A DNA stretch of 19,974 bases. Source: JBDSTW01 sp039914705. Lineage in GTDB: Bacteria > Pseudomonadota > Gammaproteobacteria > SURF-13. A program made the position numbers and the translations under genes. Numbering within the stretch: the stretch's first letter is position 1; each line of letters starts with the position of its first letter. The notes under the pieces were generated by a model, which was not told the origin of the DNA, ran no database searches, and saw only the letters and a program-made list of their open reading frames with translations. The stretch is from contig JBDSOT010000038.1 in NCBI GenBank assembly GCA_039914705.1, forward strand, positions 1 to 19,974, given 5' to 3'. Positions 14,964 through 19,974 of the stretch are shown here, in pieces.

Positions 14964-15454
14964 GGCAAATTCGGCAATGTCATTTCCTGCACCGTCTGTA
15001 TTTGCGCTCGACGAAAATCTTGTAAACGCTGCGCAAGTGCTGCGTCATGCAAAGCCAGGAACGCCGCCGCAAACAAGGCGGCATTCGTTGCCCCCGCTTC
15101 GCCAATGGCGAAAGTCGCTACCGGCACTCCTTTGGGCATTTGCACGATGGAAAGCAGGGAGTCGATTCCCTTCAAATAACGCGAAGGCACCGGCACGCCC
15201 AATACGGGTAAGCTGGTCTTGGCCGCTAACATGCCCGGCAAGTGGGCCGCGCCGCCGGCACCCGCGATAATGCAGGCCAGTCCGCGCGCTTGTGCGCCTT
15301 CGGCATATTCAAACAGAAGATCAGGTGTGCGGTGCGCGGATACCACTCGGGCCTCGTACGGAATCTCCAGCGCAGCCAATTGCACTGCGGCTAAGCGCAT
15401 CACTTCCCAGTCGCTGTTGCTGCCCATCACCACACCTACCAGAGGTTTCGTCAT
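14960..15454 (-). CDS. purE: PurE, N5-carboxyaminoimidazole ribonucleotide mutase
   Basis: This 164-residue class-I PurE moves the carboxyl group made by PurK to C4 of the imidazole ring. Motifs are MGSNSDW (10-16), SAHRTP (39-44, catalytic His41) and AGAGGAAHLPG (64-74). The frame opens at a GTG at 15472 and has ATGs at 15460 and 15454. AAGGAG at 15462-15467 is 7 nt from the last and 1 nt from the first of these ATGs, and MTKPLVGVVMGS is a normal PurE N-terminus, so 15454 is used. It follows mcdB by 60 bp on the same strand with no terminator visible, so it may be transcribed with the carboxysome genes. Confidence 0.95.
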   Translation of the reverse strand: MTKPLVGVVMGSNSDWEVMRLAAVQLAALEIPYEARVVSAHRTPDLLFEYAEGAQARGLACIIAGAGGAAHLPGMLAAKTSLPVLGVPVPSRYLKGIDSLLSIVQMPKGVPVATFAIGEAGATNAALFAAAFLALHDAALAQRLQDFRRAQIQTVQEMTLPNLP

Positions 15455-15461
15455 CGGCATA

Positions 15462-15467
15462 CTCCTT
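15462..15467 (-). promoter_or_regulatory. Shine-Dalgarno AAGGAG that decides the purE start
   Basis: AAGGAG lies 7 nt before the ATG at 15452-15454, and the alternative ATG at 15458-15460 is too close to use it. Confidence 0.6.
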
Positions 15468-15514
15468 CCCACACGATCTACGGAATAATCACGATCTCAC
15501 CGGGGCACGGCACA

Positions 15515-15724
15515 TCAATCCGGCCAGATACGCCCCTCCGATTGGGGATTACCTCGCTGTTCATCCAGGCTGGGCTGGGTCCGACCGGACTGCCGCGCCG
15601 TAGGGCGCGTGATAGGCGGCTGGGTTTCTTTAACTTCATCTGTAGCTTGTTCCGTCCTGGCGGCGCGCACCGCCCCGGCCAGTTTGCTCGATAAATCTTT
15701 TTTACCCGCTGGGGTCTTACTCAT
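15515..15724 (-). CDS. mcdB: McdB-like carboxysome positioning adaptor (69 residues)
   Basis: This small hydrophilic protein starts at ATG 15722-15724, overlapping the mcdA stop as ATGA. It has a lysine-rich N-terminus (MSKTPAGKKDLSSKLAGAVRAAR), a polar middle rich in Thr, Pro, Gln and Arg, and the end GRIWPD. It is low complexity and probably disordered. Alpha-carboxysome McdB proteins are encoded beside mcdA, are small and disordered, and carry a conserved tryptophan near the C-terminus; Trp67 of 69 fits this. McdB links carboxysomes to the McdA ATPase on the nucleoid. Recognition rests on position, composition and the Trp, since the family diverges strongly in sequence. An upstream extension of the frame to 15820 overlaps mcdA and is not used. 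Confidence 0.72.
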   Translation of the reverse strand: MSKTPAGKKDLSSKLAGAVRAARTEQATDEVKETQPPITRPTARQSGRTQPSLDEQRGNPQSEGRIWPD

Positions 15725-16362
15725 AGTTGCATTACCTCTTCGATGACTGCGTCGAGTTCTTGCGCCGCCGCCTGCGCGCGTTTGCCAAAGTTGAACACGC
15801 TCGCGCCCTCCAGCGCGCAACTGCGATACACGGCGCGCCGCTTAACGGTCTGCGTAAAGGCAGGCAGGCCGAGTTCCGCCAAGGCCGTCTGCATTGAGCG
15901 CGCCATGGCGTTACGCGACTCGACTTGATTTAACAACACACGGGCGCGCAACGCGTTGTTTTCGCGCCGCGCGATCTCAATCAGCTCAACCATGCGCACG
16001 CTGCCCCATAAATCAGCGGGCGACGGCAGCACCGGGATAATCACCAGATCCGCCAGCCGTAAAATATCGCGCAGGCCCTCATAAGCCCCCGAGGGGGGGC
16101 AGTCTACAATAATAAATTCGTGGGTATTGCGCAAAGCGGGCAACACACGTCCCACCGCCGCCGGTGCGGCCACCGTCATCACCGGCAACCCGCGCGCGGC
16201 GTCCGCCATACGCGCCCACTGCATGGCCGAGCCTTGCGGGTCGGCATCCACCAATAAACAAGTGCCTCGCCGCGCAAACCCGGCCGCCAGATTCAGTGCC
16301 AGCGTGGTTTTGCCTACACCACCCTTTTGGTTAATGACAGCATAGATTTTTCCCGGCGTCAT
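15721..16362 (-). CDS. mcdA: McdA, ParA-family ATPase for carboxysome positioning
   Basis: This 213-residue ParA/MinD-type ATPase has a deviant Walker A KGGVGKTT (residues 13-20, signature Lys13), Walker A' VDADPQGS (38-45) and Walker B IIVDCPPS (84-91). A basic, helical C-terminal half could bind the nucleoid (inference). In alpha-carboxysome operons this gene is McdA, which forms a dynamic gradient on DNA and distributes carboxysomes with McdB. It overlaps the assembly-factor gene (ATGA at 16359-16362) upstream and mcdB downstream. No parB or parS site was seen, which argues against a plasmid or chromosome partition role. Confidence 0.88.
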   Translation of the reverse strand: MTPGKIYAVINQKGGVGKTTLALNLAAGFARRGTCLLVDADPQGSAMQWARMADAARGLPVMTVAAPAAVGRVLPALRNTHEFIIVDCPPSGAYEGLRDILRLADLVIIPVLPSPADLWGSVRMVELIEIARRENNALRARVLLNQVESRNAMARSMQTALAELGLPAFTQTVKRRAVYRSCALEGASVFNFGKRAQAAAQELDAVIEEVMQL

Positions 16363-16649
16363 TGCTTCACAGGCCGCGCTGGGCCGGTAAGTTCGTTAAT
16401 AAGCGCGGCGAATTTGAAATCTTTGTGCTCCAGTTGCTCACCGTTGCGCGCGTTAACGGTCACACTGACGTAATTGGCGCCGAAGCTGGTGTCCGGATAA
16501 TAGTCATGCTCCTCCGACAACTTGGCCATGGCATCTAAAAAGCCGCGTGTCTCAGAGTAGCCGCTGAATTCAAAGCGTCGGCTGAGCAAGGATGGGCGCT
16601 CACGCCATTGCCAATCCGGCGGCACCTCGGCCGGACGTTCTTTAGGCAT
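16359..16649 (-). CDS. acRAF, alpha-carboxysome Rubisco assembly factor (pterin-dehydratase-like)
   Basis: This 96-residue protein has the pterin-4a-carbinolamine dehydratase fold signature: FEFSGYSETRGFLDAMAKLSEEHDYYPDTSFGANYVSVTVNA. The usual dehydratase HHP active-site run is altered (HDYYPD, residues 48-53) and the later catalytic TH is replaced by NA (66-67), so enzymatic activity is unlikely. Homologues in cso operons act as form-IA Rubisco assembly chaperones (acRAF). The ATG at 16647-16649 has GGAG 7 nt upstream and overlaps the bacterioferritin-like stop by 8 nt. It overlaps mcdA by 4 nt. A longer frame upstream (to 16823) is an out-of-frame extension into the bfr-like gene. Confidence 0.85.
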   Translation of the reverse strand: MPKERPAEVPPDWQWRERPSLLSRRFEFSGYSETRGFLDAMAKLSEEHDYYPDTSFGANYVSVTVNARNGEQLEHKDFKFAALINELTGPARPVKQ

Positions 16650-17088
16650 GGGCACGCTCCGCGTGCAGAGACCGTATCCACTCATCAAGCTCCTGGATAT
16701 GCTCCACCTCGTCGTCCAGTATTTTGGCAAACAGGGCACGGCAACGCTCGTCGCGTGCGCGTGCGCAATAGTGTGCCGCCTCCTCATACAGGCGCACGGC
16801 CTCGACCTCCAGCACCCGGTCATGACTCAACAATCCGAGCAGGTCGCCAGCCAGGCGCGTGGGCGTAAGTGCGGCGGAGGCGGGTGCGACTCCGCGTACC
16901 AGCAGCTCTTCCATGAGCAACGAGGCATGGTGCAGTTCCGCAGTGACATCCGCGTGCAGGCGCTCGCTCACCTGCGTCATGTCCCACAGCGCGGTCAGCT
17001 TGGCCTGCGCCAGGTACTGCTGCACCGCCACCAGCTCGTGCGTCAACGCACGGTTGAGGTAACTGATGATGCGCAAATCCGCTGTCAT
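16642..17088 (-). CDS. Carboxysome-operon bacterioferritin-like protein
   Basis: This 148-residue four-helix ferritin-like protein retains every diiron ligand at the same residue numbers as E. coli bacterioferritin: Glu18, Glu51, His54, Glu94, Glu127 and His130. The bacterioferritin haem ligand Met52 is Leu here, so haem binding in the usual mode is unlikely. Such genes are a regular part of alpha-carboxysome loci, but their job is not settled; iron storage or oxygen/peroxide handling near the shell has been suggested. The ATG at 17086-17088 has AGAGG 5 nt upstream. It lies 24 bp after csoS1B and overlaps the assembly-factor gene by 8 nt. Confidence 0.88.
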   Translation of the reverse strand: MTADLRIISYLNRALTHELVAVQQYLAQAKLTALWDMTQVSERLHADVTAELHHASLLMEELLVRGVAPASAALTPTRLAGDLLGLLSHDRVLEVEAVRLYEEAAHYCARARDERCRALFAKILDDEVEHIQELDEWIRSLHAERAHA

Positions 17089-17112
17089 GGTGACCTCTTT
17101 GGCTTAACTACC

Positions 17113-17469
17113 TTATGCCTTCGCTGTGCGCCTGCGCGCCTGTGGGACATCACTGCCGTCGCCGCCGCTTATACCATCCGCACCGTTAGGCAGTATCTGC
17201 TCCACCTCGCTGTGCACACGCGCAATTATGTGCGCGGCCACCAGGCCGTCACCCACGCGCTCGCATGCATCCGCACCGGCACGCACCGCCGCGTTCACCG
17301 CACCGGTCTCGCCACGCACCAGCACCGTGACATAACCGCCGCCGACGAACTGGCGGCCGATAAGCCGCACCTCTGCCGCCTTGGTCATGGCGTCGGCGGC
17401 TTCTATTGCCGGCACCAGGCCGCGCGTCTCGATCATGCCCAATGCAATACCTGTTATTTCGTTTGCCAT
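17113..17469 (-). CDS. csoS1B: CsoS1B-type carboxysome shell hexamer protein with C-terminal tail
   Basis: This 118-residue single-BMC-domain protein makes the flat facets of the carboxysome shell. The domain is complete: ALGMIETRGLVPAIEAADAM, the pore loop FVGGGYVTV (about 41-49), and GAVNAAVRAGADACERVG. After EVEQILPNG a basic, glycine-rich tail of about 20 residues (ending RRRTAKA) is added, the difference that marks CsoS1B among CsoS1 paralogues. The BMC part differs by about one residue from the upstream copy. The ATG at 17467-17469 has AGGAG 6 nt upstream. A bulged hairpin lies in the 63-bp gap before it. Confidence 0.93.
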   Translation of the reverse strand: MANEITGIALGMIETRGLVPAIEAADAMTKAAEVRLIGRQFVGGGYVTVLVRGETGAVNAAVRAGADACERVGDGLVAAHIIARVHSEVEQILPNGADGISGGDGSDVPQARRRTAKA

Positions 17470-17499
17470 ACCGTGCTCCTGATTAAAATATTTAAAGAT

Positions 17500-17522
17500 G
17501 GCTATAGCTGTTGCTATAAGCC
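17500..17522 (-). promoter_or_regulatory. Bulged hairpin between the two csoS1 genes
   Basis: On the minus strand GGCTTATAGC, loop AACA, GCTATAGCC pair as a 9-bp stem with one bulged T. An A/T-rich tract (ATCTTTAAATATTTT) follows before the csoS1B ribosome site. It is placed to act as an attenuator, a processing site or an mRNA stabiliser that sets the ratio of the two shell proteins. It is an imperfect terminator because the T-tract is interrupted. Confidence 0.5.
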
Positions 17523-17532
17523 TGCGCGACTA

Positions 17533-17829
17533 TTAGCTGACGCCCATCGGCAGGATCTGCTCCACCTCGCCGTGCACACGTGCAATGATGTGTGCGGCCA
17601 CCAGGCCATCACCCACGCGCTCGCATGCATCCGCACCCGCACGCACCGCCGCGTTCACCGCACCGGTCTCGCCACGCACCAGCACCGTGACGTAACCGCC
17701 GCCGACGAACTGACGACCGATGAGGCGCACTTCCGCCGCCTTGGTCATGGCGTCGGCGGCTTCTATCGCCGGCACCAGACCGCGGGTCTCGATCATGCCT
17801 AATGCAATACCTGTTATCTCGTTTGCCAT
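17533..17829 (-). CDS. csoS1A: CsoS1A/C-type major carboxysome shell hexamer protein
   Basis: This 98-residue BMC-domain protein is the canonical small CsoS1 (A or C type), the most abundant alpha-carboxysome facet protein. It has ALGMIETRGLVPAIEAADAM, the pore loop FVGGGYVTV, and ends HGEVEQILPMGVS. The ATG at 17827-17829 has AGAGGA 7 nt upstream. It lies 51 bp after csoS4B in an AT-rich gap that could hold an internal promoter for high shell-protein output, although I see no convincing -35/-10 pair. Halothiobacillus has three csoS1 copies at this place; here there are two. Confidence 0.95.
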   Translation of the reverse strand: MANEITGIALGMIETRGLVPAIEAADAMTKAAEVRLIGRQFVGGGYVTVLVRGETGAVNAAVRAGADACERVGDGLVAAHIIARVHGEVEQILPMGVS

Positions 17830-17880
17830 TTGTAGTTCCTCTCTCGTTTAAAGGTTAAAAAGTTGATTAATACCACTACT

Positions 17881-18165
17881 TCACACACTGCTGCTGCCTG
17901 ACACCTTTTGCGCTACTTCTTTCACATCCCAACTGTCTATGATGCCGCCGATGGTGAGGTCGGTGAGCACCCTGAAATCTCCCGCCGCGTAACGCGCCGC
18001 CGAGCCGCTCATGGCGAACACCCACTTGCCGGGCGGCACGCCCACCGGATCCACCGCCACGCTCAGCTTGCCCTTGGCGTCGCGCAGCACGCGTAGCGAG
18101 GCGCTGTACAACCCCTCCACGCGCCGCGTGCACACCAGGTCACTCATGACTTGGAGGATTTCCAT
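17881..18165 (-). CDS. csoS4B: CsoS4B carboxysome vertex pentamer protein
   Basis: This 94-residue protein of the EutN/CcmL fold forms pentamers at the shell vertices. Family sequence is clear: SDLVCTRRVEGL, the bend VAVDPVGVPPGKWVFAMSGSAARYA, and LTDLTIGGIIDSW. The start MEILQV at ATG 18163-18165 resembles known CsoS4B N-termini and overlaps csoS4A by 26 nt. A second ATG at 18147 is less like the family. The C-terminus extends about 13 residues beyond the usual end (DVKEVAQKVSGSSSV). GGGGAG lies 3 nt before the ATG. Confidence 0.92.
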   Translation of the reverse strand: MEILQVMSDLVCTRRVEGLYSASLRVLRDAKGKLSVAVDPVGVPPGKWVFAMSGSAARYAAGDFRVLTDLTIGGIIDSWDVKEVAQKVSGSSSV

Positions 18166-18409
18166 CTTCTCCCCAGTAATCAATGATGCCGACGATGGTG
18201 GCGTCCGATGGATAGTCCTTGCTACCCGCCGCCTCGCGCGCCGCCGAGCTGCCCACCACAATCACCCAGTCGCCGGGACGGCAACCCACCGCGTCCACCG
18301 CCACCGAGCGCGCACCGCCTTTTTCCTTGACCACGCGCAGCGAACGATGGCCGAGGCTGGCGATGCGGTTGGTGGAGACCAGCGTTGTTTCCACTTGGCA
18401 GATTTTCAT
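18140..18409 (-). CDS. csoS4A: CsoS4A carboxysome vertex pentamer protein
   Basis: This 89-residue EutN/CcmL-fold protein is paralogous to CsoS4B. It shows MKICQVETTLVSTNRI at the start, VAVDAVGCRPGDWVIVVGSSAAREAAG in the middle (the pore-facing GSSAA loop), and IVGIIDYW near the end. Pentamers cap the icosahedral vertices and close the shell. The ATG overlaps the csoSCA stop as ATGA (18406-18409) and the gene's end overlaps csoS4B by 26 nt, so all three are translated as a coupled set. Confidence 0.94.
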   Translation of the reverse strand: MKICQVETTLVSTNRIASLGHRSLRVVKEKGGARSVAVDAVGCRPGDWVIVVGSSAAREAAGSKDYPSDATIVGIIDYWGEDGNPPSHE

Positions 18410-19959
18410 GCGTACTCCTCATGTGCGGCGATGAACTCGATAGCGCCGCTGTCTTTGTCCTGCAAACTGGTAAACACGCTCAGCAAACGGGCCTGCACGA
18501 GTTCCGCATAGCGCTGACGAACCGCCTCGGCCAGACGCTGCGCGCGTCGCAGCGCGCGCTCACGCGCACCGGGCACCGCCTGGCTGTAACACAGCTGCAG
18601 GATGACGGGTGCGGGCAGGCCATGCTCCAGGTTGAGCTTTTTGAAAATCTTCACACCCACGTCCAGGTCCTCCGCGCCTTCCTCCAGCGTGTCCATGTGC
18701 GCGTAGTAGGCCAGGTTGCGCAGTTGTACGCCGGCGTGGCCGTTGCCCACGCTGATGAAGCGCTCCTGATGACCGATGTCCGGGTAGCGCCCCTGATGAT
18801 AGTGGGCTACATAATCCTGTTGCTTGAGGTTGCTCTCCAGCAGCCGGGCGATAAAGCGCAGCATCCCGTCCGCCGGCCGCCCTTCCGCCCGGCCCCAGCC
18901 CTGGGCGGCGAGCGCCTGTTCCACGGCTGCCCGCACTGCGGCGCGCGGCGCGGCGCCTTGCACAATGTGCTGGTACACCGCCCGGTTATCCACGTAGCGA
19001 TACTCACTCATCTCGCCATTGCTATCCGGCACATGTACCTTGATGGCGTCGTTGTCGGTGTCCACGCCGATCAGCAAGGTGGCCACCGAGGCAGCGCAGC
19101 AATAGCTGTTCTCTATCGCCTGGCGAAACCCGATCAGCCGTCCCAGGGCGGCCTCGGCCGCGACCCGCACATCGCTGCCGTGCGCCGCGCAGCCCTGGTG
19201 GTTGTCCGAGCCGCTCCAGTGGTACCCCGCGATCTTCAAGTATTGCGTGGGCTGATCCGCCGTGTTGGGCGTACCTTCACGGTGGCGGCGCAGCTCGGTA
19301 TCCGCCCAGCGCCGCACGCTTTCTTCAATATCGAACAGCGCGCCCGCGTAAGCCTCGCGGTGCACGGCGCGCGCCGGCAAACGCAGAATATATTTCACCA
19401 ATCCCTGCAAGCGTCCATCCGCGCACGGCGAGATATCCACGCTGTGGAAACCGCATTCCAGAAACCCGCGTTGCGCATCAAGCACGCTGCCTTGATCTTC
19501 TGCCTCGCGCTCTAGCAGACGCCGGTAGGTCTGACACACCGCGTGCGCATACAGACTGCGCATGTCCAATGCCTCCACCCAGGCGTTTTGCAACAGCGCC
19601 TCGGGCAGGGCAAAGCCCAGTTGCCGCTGTGCGATCTCCTGGGCGCGCGACACAAAGTCGTGTTCGTGCTGCAGGGCCGCGATTTCCTTCAGGACGGGCA
19701 CAATCGCGTCAAAGGCCATCCGCACGGCGTGTTCCTCGTCCCACAGGCGCTGATTGGCCTGGGCGTCCGGGAAACGCAGCGGCAGAAGCCCGGCCGCCCA
19801 ATCATCCGCGCTCGCACTGGCGCTGCGCGGCACGGACGCGAGCGGCGCGCCGGGTGCAGCCAGCTCGCGCCACTGCGGTACACGCGGCAATCCATAACGG
19901 TTGCGCGCCTCCCGTTTGGCGCCGCGTTGCGCGTGACTATGTGTAATGGTGGCGACCAT
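18406..19959 (-). CDS. csoSCA: CsoSCA, carboxysome shell beta-type carbonic anhydrase
   Basis: This 517-residue enzyme dehydrates bicarbonate to CO2 inside the carboxysome for Rubisco. The zinc ligands of this divergent beta-carbonic anhydrase are seen as Cys179 in SPCADGRLQG (with the Asp181/Arg183 dyad), His247 in AGYHWSG, and Cys257 in HQGCAAHGSD. These have nearly the same spacing as in the Halothiobacillus enzyme. The N-terminal 50 residues are basic and low complexity (REARNRYGLPRVPQW), matching the disordered tail reported to bind Rubisco. The C-terminal half is the degenerate second carbonic-anhydrase-like domain. The length fits the family (about 514). ATG is at 19957-19959. csoS2 and cbbLS are expected upstream, beyond the window. 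Confidence 0.96.
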   Translation of the reverse strand: MVATITHSHAQRGAKREARNRYGLPRVPQWRELAAPGAPLASVPRSASASADDWAAGLLPLRFPDAQANQRLWDEEHAVRMAFDAIVPVLKEIAALQHEHDFVSRAQEIAQRQLGFALPEALLQNAWVEALDMRSLYAHAVCQTYRRLLEREAEDQGSVLDAQRGFLECGFHSVDISPCADGRLQGLVKYILRLPARAVHREAYAGALFDIEESVRRWADTELRRHREGTPNTADQPTQYLKIAGYHWSGSDNHQGCAAHGSDVRVAAEAALGRLIGFRQAIENSYCCAASVATLLIGVDTDNDAIKVHVPDSNGEMSEYRYVDNRAVYQHIVQGAAPRAAVRAAVEQALAAQGWGRAEGRPADGMLRFIARLLESNLKQQDYVAHYHQGRYPDIGHQERFISVGNGHAGVQLRNLAYYAHMDTLEEGAEDLDVGVKIFKKLNLEHGLPAPVILQLCYSQAVPGARERALRRAQRLAEAVRQRYAELVQARLLSVFTSLQDKDSGAIEFIAAHEEYA

Positions 19960-19974
19960 GATTTTTGCGTCCCC

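Larger units (their letters stand above)
17173..17829 (-). repeat. Tandem csoS1 duplication (two about 297-bp copies, 360-bp period)
   Basis: Bases 17173-17469 and 17533-17829 align without gaps at an offset of 360. Over 17221-17469 I count 17 mismatches (about 93% identity), with a run of 50 identical bases at 17281-17330. Almost all differences are synonymous in csoS1. The pattern fits recent duplication or gene conversion under purifying selection. Confidence 0.9.

Noticed and set aside
15455..15472. GTG start for purE at 15472
   Set aside because: It would place the AAGGAG ribosome site inside the coding region; the ATG at 15454 has correct spacing and a normal PurE N-terminus.
15725..15820. 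N-terminal extension of the mcdB frame
   Set aside because: It overlaps mcdA entirely; the ATG at 15724 forms an ATGA overlap and starts a sensible McdB-like protein.
15721..16362. Chromosome or plasmid partition system (parA)
   Set aside because: No parB gene or repeated parS-like sites occur nearby and the gene is embedded in carboxysome genes, so McdA is the better call.
16648..17802. A 384-codon plus-strand open frame across the bfr-like and csoS1 genes with internally repeated protein sequence
   Set aside because: It is antisense to well-supported carboxysome genes, and the repeats are simply the reverse strand of the two csoS1 copies.
18385..19515. A 376-codon plus-strand open frame opposite csoSCA
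   Set aside because: It is a shadow of the GC-rich csoSCA coding strand; it has no recognisable domain and the minus-strand gene has all its family motifs.

Overview
The window reads as chromosomal DNA of a chemolithoautotrophic proteobacterium, most likely a gammaproteobacterium (inference). It carries most of an alpha-carboxysome (cso) operon next to a hopanoid operon fed by the MEP isoprenoid pathway. I cannot name a genus from sequence alone. Genes are dense and mostly co-directional on the minus strand, with many 4-nt ATGA stop/start overlaps. No rRNA, tRNA, insertion sequence, integrase, phage gene or CRISPR array was seen.

Hopanoid block (about 0.2-9.9 kb, minus strand, transcribed right to left): dxs, ispG, a single eukaryote-type squalene synthase, squalene-hopene cyclase (shc), hpnG and hpnN. 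Together these go from pyruvate + glyceraldehyde 3-phosphate (Dxs), through a late MEP step (IspG), to squalene, hopene cyclisation, side-chain processing and hopanoid transport. The remaining MEP genes, farnesyl-PP synthase and HpnH are not in the window. Several starts here are non-ATG (TTG for hpnN, GTG for squalene synthase and ispG). Candidate promoters sit before dxs and before ispG.

Middle block (10.0-12.0 kb): a periplasmic retropepsin-like aspartic protease (minus) diverges from a class-I glutamine amidotransferase (plus), followed by a plus-strand cold-shock protein with a long leader and a strong downstream hairpin.

Right block (12.06-19.96 kb, all minus strand): csoSCA, csoS4A, csoS4B, two nearly identical csoS1 shell genes, a bacterioferritin-like gene, a pterin-dehydratase-like Rubisco assembly factor, the ParA-like positioning ATPase mcdA and a 69-residue mcdB-like partner ending in a C-terminal tryptophan motif. 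Only 60 bp later the strand continues with purE, purK, a UPF0114 (YqhA) membrane protein, a 37-codon remnant that joins the two ends of HtpX, and a TerC/Alx-family transporter. cbbLS and csoS2 would be expected just beyond the right edge.

The most notable points are: the in-frame htpX deletion remnant coupled by a 1-nt overlap to terC and preceded by a duplicated Shine-Dalgarno repeat; the very small mcdB candidate; the join of the carboxysome tail to bicarbonate-consuming purine genes; a bulged hairpin between the two csoS1 copies; and the compact MEP-squalene-hopanoid operon.
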